Assembly: GCA_002307055.1 (NCBI GenBank)
Contig: DBTM01000078.1
Location: 108,549 to 172,548, forward strand
Origin: Clostridiales bacterium UBA1316
GTDB taxonomy: Bacteria > Bacillota > Clostridia > Oscillospirales > Oscillospiraceae
DNA length: 64,000 bases
Reading direction: 5' to 3'
Under the pieces are notes generated by a model that saw only the letters and a list, made by a program, of their open reading frames with translations, made no database searches and was not told where the DNA came from. How positions within the stretch are numbered: the first letter of the stretch is position 1; every line of letters begins with the position of its first letter. A program made the position numbers and the translations under genes. Positions 34,684 to 43,556 of the stretch are shown in pieces.

Positions 34684-36858
34684 ATGCCGGATATTGAGAA
34701 TTATAAAAATGAGAATTTAAGTTTTAGGGAACGGGCGGAGGATCTTGTTTCGCGCATGACTGTGACGGAAAGAATCTGCCAGCTGCTGCATGACGCGCCG
34801 GCAATTGAAAGGCTCGGCGTACCCTCCTATAACTGGTGGAATGAAGCCCTTCACGGTGTCGCGAGGGCCGGTGTCGCGACGATGTTCCCGCAGGCAATCG
34901 GCCTTGCGGCGACGTTTGACGAGGATCTGCTGCATGAGGTTGGAGATATCGTCTCGACCGAGGGCAGAGCGAAATTCCATGAATTTCAGCGTAAAAACGA
35001 TCATGATATCTATAAAGGGCTGACCTTTTGGGCGCCGAACATCAATATTTTCCGTGATCCGCGCTGGGGCCGGGGCCATGAAACCTACGGCGAGGATCCT
35101 TATCTCACCGCCAGACTCGGTGTTGCGTTTATCAAGGGCATTCAGGGGGATGATCCTAAATACCTGAAGGCTGCAGCCTGCGCCAAGCATTATGCGGTCC
35201 ACAGCGGCCCCGAAAGCCAGCGCCACGCGTTTGATGCGATCGCATCAATTAAGGACATGCGTGAAACGTATCTTTACGCTTTCAAAGAATGCGTAACGGC
35301 GGCTGATGTGGCCGGTGTCATGGGCGCCTATAACAGAACAAACGGAGAGCCCTGCTGCGGCAGCAAAACATTATTGATGGATATACTCAGAGATGAGTGG
35401 GGCTTTGACGGCTATGTAACCTCCGATTGCTGGGCTATCCGGGATTTCAACGAGGGCCACAAGGTGACGGTCTGCATCGAGGAATCGGCGGCGCTCGCCC
35501 TGAAAAGCGGCTGCGATATCAACTGCGGCTTTGCCTACTCTTATCTGGCCCGGGCACTCAGCGACGGAACCGTCAGCGAAGCGGATATCGACCGCGCGGC
35601 AATCAATCTGTTTACAATCCGCATGCGGCTGGGCTTGTTTGACAAACCGGAAAGAGTACCGTATGCGTCCATCCCCTATGAGCTCAATGACTGCGCCGAG
35701 CACAACAAGCAGGCGCTGGAAACGGCTAAAAGCTCAATCGTCCTTCTGAAAAACGCGGGGAATATACTGCCGCTCGATAAATCAAAGTTGAAGTCCATTG
35801 CCGTTATCGGTCCGAACGCGGATAGCCGGCAGGCGCTGATGGGCAATTACTTCGGCACAGCCTCAGAATATGTCACTGTTTTACAGGGTATTCGTGAAAG
35901 CGTGGGCGGGACCGCACGTGTTTATTATGCGGAGGGGTGCCATCTCTATAAGGATAAATGCGGCGGCCTCTCGAGGCCGCATGACAGGCTTTCTGAAGCC
36001 GTGTCCGCGACCGAAAGGGCGGATGTCACCGTGCTGTGCCTGGGCCTGGACGCGACGCTCGAGGGCGAACAGGGAGATACGGGCAATACAGACGTCGGCG
36101 GAGATAAGAAGAGCTTAGATTTACCCGGTTATCAGCAGCAGCTGCTTGAAGCCGTTTGCGCAACCGGCAAGCCGGTCATTCTGGTGCTGATGTCGGGCAG
36201 CGCCCTGGCGGTCACATGGGCGGACGCGCATGTTCCAGCCATTATACAAGCCTGGTATCCCGGCTCTCAGGGCGGCAGAGCGCTTGCTTCCATCTTATTC
36301 GGTGAATGCAGCCCAAGCGCGCGGCTGCCGGTGACTTTTTACAAAACAACCGAGGAACTGCCTGATTTTTGCGATTACTCTATGGAAAACAGAACATACC
36401 GGTTTATGAAAAACGAGGCTTTATATCCGTTCGGTTATGGCCTGAGCTATTCTGCATTTAAATATGAAAACCTGGAGCTAAGCAAATATGTCATCGCACC
36501 CGGTGAAGACCTCGCCGTTAAAGCCGTCGTCCGCAATACCGGTAGCCGTGCGGCCAATGAGATTGCCGAGCTCTATCTCAAAGACCTGGAGTCTGAAGTT
36601 CGCCTGCCGGTTTGGCAGCTTGCCGGGATAAAAAAGATCTTTTTACAGCCGGGAGAAGCCCAAACGGTCAGCTTAACCGTAACCCCCCGGCAGATGGCCG
36701 CAATACGCGATGACGGCTCGTGCGTACTCGAGCCCGGACAATTCAGGGTTTACCTCGGTCCCAGCCAACCCGACCGCAGAAGCGCCGAGCTGACAGGAGC
36801 ACCTTGCCTGTCAGCCGAATTCACGGTGACTGGGCAGGAACTGACGCTGAAATATTGA
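34684..36858 (+). CDS. GH3 beta-xylosidase/beta-glucosidase-type hydrolase
   Basis: 724 residues from the ATG at 34684 (GGAGGA upstream); 43 bases after the esterase gene. GH3: PSYNWWNEALHGVARAG, APNINIFRDPRWGRGHETYG, AKHYAVHSGPESQRH, MGAYNRTNG, and nucleophile Asp about 248 in YVTSDCWAI. The second domain begins at about residue 345 (SSIVLLKNAGNILPLDKSKL) and a fibronectin-III-like domain ends the protein. The NWWNEALHG and WGRGHETYGEDP style fits beta-xylosidase/arabinofuranosidase members. Cytoplasmic. Likely cleaves xylooligosaccharides after GH67 action. Confidence 0.88.
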   Translation: MPDIENYKNENLSFRERAEDLVSRMTVTERICQLLHDAPAIERLGVPSYNWWNEALHGVARAGVATMFPQAIGLAATFDEDLLHEVGDIVSTEGRAKFHEFQRKNDHDIYKGLTFWAPNINIFRDPRWGRGHETYGEDPYLTARLGVAFIKGIQGDDPKYLKAAACAKHYAVHSGPESQRHAFDAIASIKDMRETYLYAFKECVTAADVAGVMGAYNRTNGEPCCGSKTLLMDILRDEWGFDGYVTSDCWAIRDFNEGHKVTVCIEESAALALKSGCDINCGFAYSYLARALSDGTVSEADIDRAAINLFTIRMRLGLFDKPERVPYASIPYELNDCAEHNKQALETAKSSIVLLKNAGNILPLDKSKLKSIAVIGPNADSRQALMGNYFGTASEYVTVLQGIRESVGGTARVYYAEGCHLYKDKCGGLSRPHDRLSEAVSATERADVTVLCLGLDATLEGEQGDTGNTDVGGDKKSLDLPGYQQQLLEAVCATGKPVILVLMSGSALAVTWADAHVPAIIQAWYPGSQGGRALASILFGECSPSARLPVTFYKTTEELPDFCDYSMENRTYRFMKNEALYPFGYGLSYSAFKYENLELSKYVIAPGEDLAVKAVVRNTGSRAANEIAELYLKDLESEVRLPVWQLAGIKKIFLQPGEAQTVSLTVTPRQMAAIRDDGSCVLEPGQFRVYLGPSQPDRRSAELTGAPCLSAEFTVTGQELTLKY

Positions 36859-36869
36859 AGGAGTTGTGT

Positions 36870-37337
36870 TTGATTAATAGGATTGAAATTTTAAGAAAAC
36901 ATATAGATGAAATTCTGCTCAATATGACGGATGCCGAAGAGCGAAGATGCGCTTATTTACATTTATATGGGGTTGCACAGGCTTGTGCTTTAATTGCGTT
37001 AAAACGGAGCGGAAATACTGAGCTTGCGATTATGGCGGGTATGCTGCATGACATTTATTCGTATGCTAAGATGGATAAAAAGGACCATGCGCATAAAGGT
37101 GCTGTCTTAGCCAGAGAAATTTTGACATCGTTACAAATTGCAAGTGATACTGAGATTGATATGATTTGCGATGCGATTTACACACACAGCGATAAGGACG
37201 CTGTACACGATGATTTCAGCGAAATACTAGTGGATGCGGATGTGCTCCAGCACTGCTTGTATAATCCTGCATGTGAAATTATGGCACATGAAAAAAATAG
37301 GTACGAAAAACTTAAGCGAGAATTCGGCATCGAATGA
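36870..37337 (+). CDS. HD-domain phosphohydrolase-like protein
   Basis: 155 residues from the TTG at 36870, six bases after AAGGAG. LAIMAGMLHDIYSYAKM supplies the HD pair; KKDHAHKGAVLAREIL and AIYTHSDKD add further histidines, and VDADVLQHCLYN the distal Asp. Small HD proteins hydrolyse nucleotides or phosphate esters with a metal ion. It starts 11 bases after the GH3 stop codon, so it is probably cotranscribed. Substrate unknown. Confidence 0.75.
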   Translation: MINRIEILRKHIDEILLNMTDAEERRCAYLHLYGVAQACALIALKRSGNTELAIMAGMLHDIYSYAKMDKKDHAHKGAVLAREILTSLQIASDTEIDMICDAIYTHSDKDAVHDDFSEILVDADVLQHCLYNPACEIMAHEKNRYEKLKREFGIE

Positions 37338-37448
37338 AACCGAGAAATAGTCACGGCCTTTCCCGCCGGGAAAGCCGCCCATACGGTTGATATGGCCTCC
37401 TTACTGCGCGCCACGACGACGATTCTTAGAACAATGGAGGATTCAGCA

Positions 37449-39500
37449 ATGCCTGGCATAAATATAAACAAAACCGGCAGGAGCTATGCCTGCTGGTTGA
37501 ATTATGAGAATTATGCGGTGAATGCGCATGTCATGGACTTTAAGCCATACTTTTCGGCGATTGTGCTGGAGTCGCGCGGCAGGGTGCTGGATATGGCTGC
37601 GAAAGAACTTGTTCGCGCGGCCAAGGGAATATTCGGAAACGAAGCTCCGGTCATATCCAGGCAAACGGCGGAGCCGCATATCACGATAAGCCTGAACCAG
37701 CAGCTCCTTTATTCGCTTGGCTATGAAGGGTTTGCCATTACGGTGTCCGCCGGTGGCGGCACTGAAGAGATAAAAATTACGGGAGCGGATGAAAACGGCG
37801 CGCTGTATGGCGTGTTTGAGCTGCTGCGCGGTATCGGCAGCGGTAAAAGTATCAGTCAGATCGAAGCATCTCAGAGCAGAAGCGCCGAATTGCGCATCGC
37901 TGAGCATTGGGATAATTTCAGCGGAGAAATAGAGCGCGGCTACGCCGGGCATTCGATATTTTTTAAAGATGATGGGTTTGTTTCGGATACGTCCCGCATC
38001 AAGGATTACGCGCGCCTGCTGGCCTCCGTCAGCATCAACGCGGTCTGCATCAATAACGTCAATGTTCATAAAAGCGAGACGCTCTTTGTAACAGATAAAT
38101 ATCTGCCTGATATCGCTCGGTTTGCCGGAATATTCAGCGAATATGGCATAAAGCTGTTCCTAAGCGTCAATTTCGCTTCCCCAATTGAAATCGGCGGTTT
38201 AAATAATGCCGATCCTCTTGATACCGAGGTTATCCGCTGGTGGGAGGAAACAGCAGCCAGGATTTATCGTTATATACCTGATTTCGGGGGATTCGTCGTC
38301 AAGGCGGACTCGGAGAACCGGCCCGGCCCCTTCACTTATGGACGCGACCACGCACAGGGCGCGAATATGCTGGCCAGAGCGCTCAAGCCCCATGGAGGGC
38401 TTGTTTTCTGGCGCTGCTTTGTGTACAACTGCCATCTTGACTGGCGCGACCGGTCTATTGACCGGGCTCGGGCAGCCTACGATAATTTCGAACCGCTGGA
38501 CGGTCAGTTTGACGATAATGTTATCCTGCAGATAAAAAACGGCCCGGTGGACTTTCAGGTCCGCGAGCCGGTATCACCGCTGTTAGGTGCTCTGGCAAAA
38601 ACAAATATTGCCGTCGAATTCCAAATAACGCAGGAGTATACAGGGCAGCAGAAACATGTATGTTTTCTGCTGCCTATGTGGAAGGAAACGCTCGATTTTG
38701 ATACGTATGCCCAGCGTGAGGGCTCAGCGGTTTCCAGAGTTGTCGACGGCTCGCTTTTTGGCTTGAAGCATACCGGTATTGCCGGTGTTTCAAACATCGG
38801 TGACGACGAAAACTGGTGCGGGCATCCCTTAGCGCAGGCGAACCTCTATGGCTTTGGCCGTCTGGCTTGGAATACATCTTTATCGAGTGCCGAAATTGCC
38901 GAAGAATGGGTGAAGATGACCCTTGGCAGCGATGCTGATGTTCTGGAAACGGTAGTTCCGATGCTGCTTGAATCAAGAGAAATTTATGAGGACTACACAG
39001 CGCCGCTCGGTGTCGGGTGGATGGTGAAGCCCGGTTATCATTACGGCCCGGACGTGGACGGGTATGAGTACTCGCAATGGGGTACCTATCATTATGCCGA
39101 TCATAAAGGTCTTGGCGTTGACCGCACAAAAGCGACCGGCACAGGCTATACCGCCCAGTATCATGAACCCAATGCCGGAATGTACGAAAGCCTAGCCGAA
39201 TGTCCCGATAATTTACTTTTGTTTTTCCATCATGTCCCGTATGAGCATGTATTGAAATCCGGTAAAACAGTCCTGCAGCATATTTATGACACCCATTTTG
39301 AAGGGGCTGAAAAAGCGTCGGACATGCTGGCAAAATGGAAAGCGCTCCGGGGCCGCATCGATGACGGTATTTTCGAGGAGGGCTTGAAGCGGTTTGAGCT
39401 TCAGCAGGTCAGCGCGGCTGAATGGTGCGATATAATAAACACATATTTTTACCGCAAGACGGGTATCGGCGATGTACTTGGCAGAAAAATCTATGAGTGA
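37449..39500 (+). CDS. aguA: GH67 alpha-glucuronidase
   Basis: 683 residues from the ATG at 37449, eight bases after GGAGG. It removes (4-O-methyl-)glucuronic acid from the non-reducing end of aldouronic acids. GH67 signatures: [107 protein letters not shown] and [14 protein letters not shown]. Length matches the family. No signal peptide, so it acts inside the cell on imported fragments. With the CE15 and esterase genes it gives a consistent glucuronoxylan theme. Confidence 0.95.
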   Translation: MPGININKTGRSYACWLNYENYAVNAHVMDFKPYFSAIVLESRGRVLDMAAKELVRAAKGIFGNEAPVISRQTAEPHITISLNQQLLYSLGYEGFAITVSAGGGTEEIKITGADENGALYGVFELLRGIGSGKSISQIEASQSRSAELRIAEHWDNFSGEIERGYAGHSIFFKDDGFVSDTSRIKDYARLLASVSINAVCINNVNVHKSETLFVTDKYLPDIARFAGIFSEYGIKLFLSVNFASPIEIGGLNNADPLDTEVIRWWEETAARIYRYIPDFGGFVVKADSENRPGPFTYGRDHAQGANMLARALKPHGGLVFWRCFVYNCHLDWRDRSIDRARAAYDNFEPLDGQFDDNVILQIKNGPVDFQVREPVSPLLGALAKTNIAVEFQITQEYTGQQKHVCFLLPMWKETLDFDTYAQREGSAVSRVVDGSLFGLKHTGIAGVSNIGDDENWCGHPLAQANLYGFGRLAWNTSLSSAEIAEEWVKMTLGSDADVLETVVPMLLESREIYEDYTAPLGVGWMVKPGYHYGPDVDGYEYSQWGTYHYADHKGLGVDRTKATGTGYTAQYHEPNAGMYESLAECPDNLLLFFHHVPYEHVLKSGKTVLQHIYDTHFEGAEKASDMLAKWKALRGRIDDGIFEEGLKRFELQQVSAAEWCDIINTYFYRKTGIGDVLGRKIYE

Positions 39501-39517
39501 CCCGGAACCGTATAACC

Positions 39518-39540
39518 GGATGCGCGTAAGCCGCGCATCC
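39518..39540 (+). terminator. Hairpin after aguA
   Basis: GGATGCGCG (39518-39526) with CGCGCATCC (39532-39540), 5-base loop. No T-run. Confidence 0.5.
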
Positions 39541-39586
39541 AAATTTAATTAAGCTGTATTAAATAGATAAAAACCGGAGGGACTTA

Positions 39587-40948
39587 ATGCCCAGGGAAAT
39601 TATTAACGATCTGACTACCGGCAGTGTTGCCAGGAAGCTGCTGACGTTTGCGCTGCCTTTCATGCTCTCAACGCTCCTGCAGACGACCTACAGCATGGTG
39701 GACATGATGATTGTCGGCCATTTCGTGGGCAGCGCCGGACTCAGCGCCGTCAGCACCTCGTCCCAGTTCATATGGCTGACTACCGCCTTGTGCATGGGTT
39801 TCACGAACGGCGGCCAGATTATCATATCGCAGCTTGTCGGTGCCGGGCGGCGTGACGACCTTCAGAAGACCATCGGTACAATTATCTGTTCCATTTTTAT
39901 CGTCGCGCTGTTTGTCACCGCCCTCGGGCTCTGTTTTACGAAGCCGATACTTCGACTGCTCAGCATACCGCCGGAGGCTTTCGGAGATGCCGTCAAATTT
40001 TTGACCATCGTTTTCATCGGCACGTTGTTTACCTTTGGATATAATCTTGTGTCGTCCATACTGCGGGGAATGGGAGACTCCAGGCACCCGCTTATTTTTG
40101 TGGCGATTGCCGCCGGGACGAATCTTGTCCTGGCTGTCCTCTTCGTCGCCATCCTGGGCTGGGGCATAGCCGGAGCCGCGACGGCTACCGTCATCGGGCA
40201 GGCAACGTCCTTTATGATATCTGTCCGATATCTGTATAAGAATAAAGACGCTTTCGGCTTTGACTTCAAATGGCGAAGCTTCCGGATCGATAAAGCTTAC
40301 CTGAAGAGGCTGCTGAGGCTGGCGATACCCTTTGCTCTGCAAAACAGCGCCATCAGCATATCCATGCTGTTCGTCAACAAATATATTAATATGTATGGCC
40401 TTACCGCCTCGGCGACCTTCGGTACGGGCACAAGGATCGAGCAGATACCGTGGGTCGTTGTGACCGGTATTATGATGGCCTGCGCCACGATGGTCGCGCA
40501 GAACATGGGCGCCGGGAAAATCGACAGAATCAAAAAGACCGTCAACATCGCCGCCGGAATCTGCGCCGTATCCGCCGTATTTTTTATGACGTTGTATTTC
40601 TTTTTCCCAAGGCAGATATATGCCATTTTCACGACGGACAAGGACGTGCTCCAAATGGCGCCGATGTTTATGCTGGCGCTTGTTGTTTCCCTGCCCGCGA
40701 CCACAATGATGTGCCCCTTTCAGGCATTCATTGAAGGGATAGGCAACGCCGTGCTCGTCATGATTATCGCCCTTCTGGACGGCTTTGTCAGCAGAATTGT
40801 TATCTGTCTTCTGCTGGCCTATGTATTTCACATGGGGCTTATGGGCTGGTTTTTGGGGTATGGCCTGGCAGCCTATGTCAATACAATCATCTGCATGGTG
40901 TATTATTACAGCGGCATCTGGAAAAAACGCAGAGCTCTCATCCAATAA
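39587..40948 (+). CDS. MATE-family efflux transporter
   Basis: 453 residues, GGAGG upstream. About twelve membrane segments in two similar halves; family features TYSMVDMMIVGHFVGSAGLS, GFTNGGQIIISQLVGAGRRD, SILRGMGDSRHPL and AQNMGAGKID. Such proteins export organic cations or drugs in exchange for Na+ or H+. Separated from aguA by a hairpin and from the LytTR gene by a weak terminator. Substrate unknown. Confidence 0.92.
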   Translation: MPREIINDLTTGSVARKLLTFALPFMLSTLLQTTYSMVDMMIVGHFVGSAGLSAVSTSSQFIWLTTALCMGFTNGGQIIISQLVGAGRRDDLQKTIGTIICSIFIVALFVTALGLCFTKPILRLLSIPPEAFGDAVKFLTIVFIGTLFTFGYNLVSSILRGMGDSRHPLIFVAIAAGTNLVLAVLFVAILGWGIAGAATATVIGQATSFMISVRYLYKNKDAFGFDFKWRSFRIDKAYLKRLLRLAIPFALQNSAISISMLFVNKYINMYGLTASATFGTGTRIEQIPWVVVTGIMMACATMVAQNMGAGKIDRIKKTVNIAAGICAVSAVFFMTLYFFFPRQIYAIFTTDKDVLQMAPMFMLALVVSLPATTMMCPFQAFIEGIGNAVLVMIIALLDGFVSRIVICLLLAYVFHMGLMGWFLGYGLAAYVNTIICMVYYYSGIWKKRRALIQ

Positions 40949-40982
40949 ATACGCCGCGCTGTTAACCATATAAATATTTAAA

Positions 40983-41006
40983 GGGGCTGTCACCATAAAC
41001 AGCCCC
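40983..41006 (+). terminator. Weak terminator after the MATE gene
   Basis: GGGGCTGT (40983-40990) with ACAGCCCC (40999-41006), 8-base loop, followed by ATTATTAT. Confidence 0.55.
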
Positions 41007-41073
41007 ATTATTATGCTCAAAACTGCCGATACTGCATTTCACAGCCTGATATTTGCATGTGGCATTCGAAAGG

Positions 41074-41101
41074 CTTGAAAAAATCGGACGATTTATTATA
41101 C
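41074..41101 (+). promoter_or_regulatory. Promoter of the LytTR gene pair
   Basis: TTGAAA (41074-41079), 16 bp, TATACT (41096-41101), just ahead of AGGAGG. Confidence 0.6.
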
Positions 41102-41123
41102 TGCTCATCAGGAGGCGATGCCG

Positions 41124-41561
41124 GTGAAGATCAACATAAAGGTAGACGGGACTGTCAATGAAACGGAAATCACGATTTTGTGCAGACAGGTCGATAACGA
41201 ACTCGACGCCGTGATCTCAAGTCTGGGGCTGATTAATAATACCGTACCCGGCAGGCAGGGTGACGAGACCTTTTTTATCCCAATCAGTGAGATTTATTAT
41301 TTTGAAACGATCGACAATAAAACATTTTTCTATACCAGGGATCACACATACGAAACGGCAGCAAGGCTCTATCAGCTCGAAGAGAAGCTGACGGATTCGC
41401 CGTTTGTCAGGATTAGCAAATCATCCTTAATGAATCTTCAGAAGGTGAAAAGCATTAAGTCTGAAGAAAACAGCAGACTTATTGCAACGCTGTCGAGCGG
41501 TGATAAGCTCGTGGTATCCCGTCAATACATACAGCTTATTAAACTGAAATTGGGGGTATAA
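41124..41561 (+). CDS. LytTR-domain transcriptional regulator
   Basis: 145 residues from the GTG at 41124, eight bases after AGGAGG (the ATG at 41118 is only two bases away). The C-terminal 95 residues form a LytTR DNA-binding domain: IPISEIYYFETIDNKTFFYT, YETAARLYQLEEKL, FVRISKSSLMNLQKVKSIK and KLVVSRQYIQLIK. No receiver domain. Stand-alone LytTR proteins followed by a small membrane protein often form regulator/inhibitor pairs, and the next gene fits that. Confidence 0.9.
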   Translation: MKINIKVDGTVNETEITILCRQVDNELDAVISSLGLINNTVPGRQGDETFFIPISEIYYFETIDNKTFFYTRDHTYETAARLYQLEEKLTDSPFVRISKSSLMNLQKVKSIKSEENSRLIATLSSGDKLVVSRQYIQLIKLKLGV

Positions 41562-41564
41562 AAA

Positions 41565-41987
41565 ATGTCTAAAAAAGTAAAAGTAATTGCCAAAACATTT
41601 TTCTCCGGCTTGGGAATCGCAGCATTCCTTTTTCTTGTTTCAAATTACTTTAATCCGCTGAAATTCACAGTTAATTTTTTGTGGTGGCTGGCATGTGTGT
41701 GCTTTGTTGTCAGTGTATGCGGAGCGCTTATATTTAAAGAGGGCGTCGGACCGAAAAGCCTTTGGATCAGAAGAGGCGTGGTGATATTAATCGCCATTTT
41801 AACGATGATTCTGACTGAGTATTTATTTGGCATCAATACCGACGTCAGCATGCTTGCCAGAGACAGCACCGTTATACTCGTTGTGACTCCAGTTGTCACC
41901 GGAATAGCATATATCTTTGCCGACAGAGCTGAAAAGCGGTATCTCCAGAAAATAAACGATAAGCTTAATCAAAATAATAACGAGTAA
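41565..41987 (+). CDS. DUF3021-type membrane protein, LytTR partner
   Basis: 140 residues starting 3 bases after the LytTR stop codon. Four membrane segments: FFSGLGIAAFLFLVSNYF, FLWWLACVCFVVSVCGALIF, GVVILIAILTMILTEYLFG and STVILVVTPVVTGIAYIFA; charged C terminus. The size, topology and place after a LytTR gene match DUF3021 proteins, which are thought to restrain the LytTR regulator at the membrane. Confidence 0.8.
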   Translation: MSKKVKVIAKTFFSGLGIAAFLFLVSNYFNPLKFTVNFLWWLACVCFVVSVCGALIFKEGVGPKSLWIRRGVVILIAILTMILTEYLFGINTDVSMLARDSTVILVVTPVVTGIAYIFADRAEKRYLQKINDKLNQNNNE

Positions 41988-42133
41988 AATACTCAGGCGG
42001 TTTCTGTATGGGCAATCAGACGCGTAAACCATTTTTCGTCTTTCGTATTGAGTATTGCAATCCGGTGGTTTATACTGCAATAAATAAGGCAGAAATTGAA
42101 AGATAAGTCCTTCAATATGAAAGGTATGAATTT

Positions 42134-42532
42134 ATGGAATATGACAAAATAATTGAAATAGCAACACTGGTTGCGGGCGTGATGGTTATTATCATACTGA
42201 TTTTGCGTAAACGTACCGACAGTCTCAAGGATATCGGTGATGATGTAGAAAGTAAGATGAAAGCCTATATACCGTTTTCGCTGGCTTATCAAAAAGTGTG
42301 CGATAATGAAAGTCCAAGTGCTTATAAGGAGCTGCACTCTGCCGCTTTGGACGTCGCGCTCGTTGCTGATGAGGATTCAAAGGAATTATTGGAACAGATT
42401 ATCAGCATGACAGATAAAACCACGATACGTTATTTAAATAAAAAAGAACTGCACACAACCTGCAAAGCCTGTATGGAATCGCTCAATACAGGTTTATATC
42501 GAAAAAAATCAAAAAATCAAAAAAAGAAGTAA
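42134..42532 (+). CDS. Hypothetical single-pass membrane protein
   Basis: 132 residues. One N-terminal membrane segment (IIEIATLVAGVMVIIILILR), then a soluble helical part with KACMESLNTG and a very basic end (RKKSKNQKKK). No family recognised. The ribosome site is weak (GAAAGG about 12 bases upstream). 146 bases after the DUF3021 gene and before a strong terminator, so possibly in the same transcript. Confidence 0.55.
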   Translation: MEYDKIIEIATLVAGVMVIIILILRKRTDSLKDIGDDVESKMKAYIPFSLAYQKVCDNESPSAYKELHSAALDVALVADEDSKELLEQIISMTDKTTIRYLNKKELHTTCKACMESLNTGLYRKKSKNQKKK

Positions 42533-42625
42533 ACTTCAGATCTTGAGGGATGATTTTCTTGCAGAAATCTTACGCATCTGCTTAGATTGCTGAAAATAGC
42601 GCTTATTTTATAACAGAATACACAA

Positions 42626-42662
42626 GCAGGCGGTTTGTTACATTAAAACCGCCTGCTGTTTT
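42626..42662 (+). terminator. Rho-independent terminator
   Basis: GCAGGCGGTTT (42626-42636) with AAACCGCCTGC (42646-42656), then TGTTTTT. Confidence 0.85.
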
Positions 42663-43556
42663 TATAACTGATAACCAGTAAACATTACCAGATTCGTTAC
42701 ATTGAATTGACATTATACTCCATATATTACAATAAATCAATATAAAAATGGACAATAGGTAAGCGTTATTCTATGAGTATATTACATAAATAACATACTG
42801 ATATTGAAAGTAAAATTGACAAATTATTAATATCAAATTATAACTGTTAAAGGAATAGTGAAATAGGCACAGCGCATAAAAAATGCGGTGAAATTTTATA
42901 GAATATGGTAAAATTGCATCATTATTCCTCGTCACTCTATAGCGTGGGCAATTTCTATGATACATGAAAGGGGGGGAGTCAGCGCAAAGAAGCAGCAGCG
43001 GCATTTTCATTCTGTTAACGGACTGCCGACAGAGATAATAGGACGACCTCAAAGCTGATCGGCTGGAACGCAAAGATGAAGATGAAACTGCTTTTTCACA
43101 GCATGTATTATGATTTCCCATATCTTAAGAATGCGAAGAAGAGTGTTCTGAATATCACCGTAAATTTCGGCTATTATACCGCACATGCGTTTTTTCAGCG
43201 AACGAGTATACATTATAATATATAGAAGGAAATCAGCGTTAATAATAAGGCACCACCTGACACATAAGTATACTGCTCGTCTAATATAATACATATTAAG
43301 TGGTATTGTAGTTATCTCACGATTTGTCAGTATCCTTATTCGTTATGGCGGTGCATATCATTGTTATCGACGTTCTTTCGCAATTTCCTTGATTCGACAA
43401 AATTTACTATTGCCGTTTGTGCATAATGATGAAGTTTCGAAGCCTTTTAAAACGATTATTGACTTTTATACACAAATGAAGCATACTGAATTCACTAATT
43501 TTTAGTATCTCTGAAAGCAAATCCCAAAAAATCATTCAAGTGTAGGAGGAAACCAG
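42663..43556. other. About 0.9 kb without a convincing intact gene
   Basis: AT-rich. No frame has both a good ribosome site and a coherent protein. In one plus frame around 43085-43226 there is a short stretch (SVLNITVNFGYYTAHAFFQR) that resembles the second HTH of AraC-family regulators but lacks a start and the rest of the protein; it may be a gene remnant. The end (43540-43550) holds the GGAGGA site of the next gene. No known riboswitch, including the cobalamin type, was recognised. Confidence 0.4.

Noticed and set aside
36720..36869. Extension of the HD protein into the GH3 gene
   Set aside because: It overlaps the 3' end of GH3; the TTG at 36870 follows AAGGAG and the HD domain starts soon after.
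39668..41020. 450-residue minus-strand frame opposite the MATE gene
   Set aside because: Shadow frame with low-complexity polar composition; the plus strand encodes a recognisable MATE protein.
43000..43556. Cobalamin riboswitch upstream of the surface protein/BacA-like pair
   Set aside because: Searched because of the transcobalamin-like repeats; no B12 box or conserved core could be recognised.
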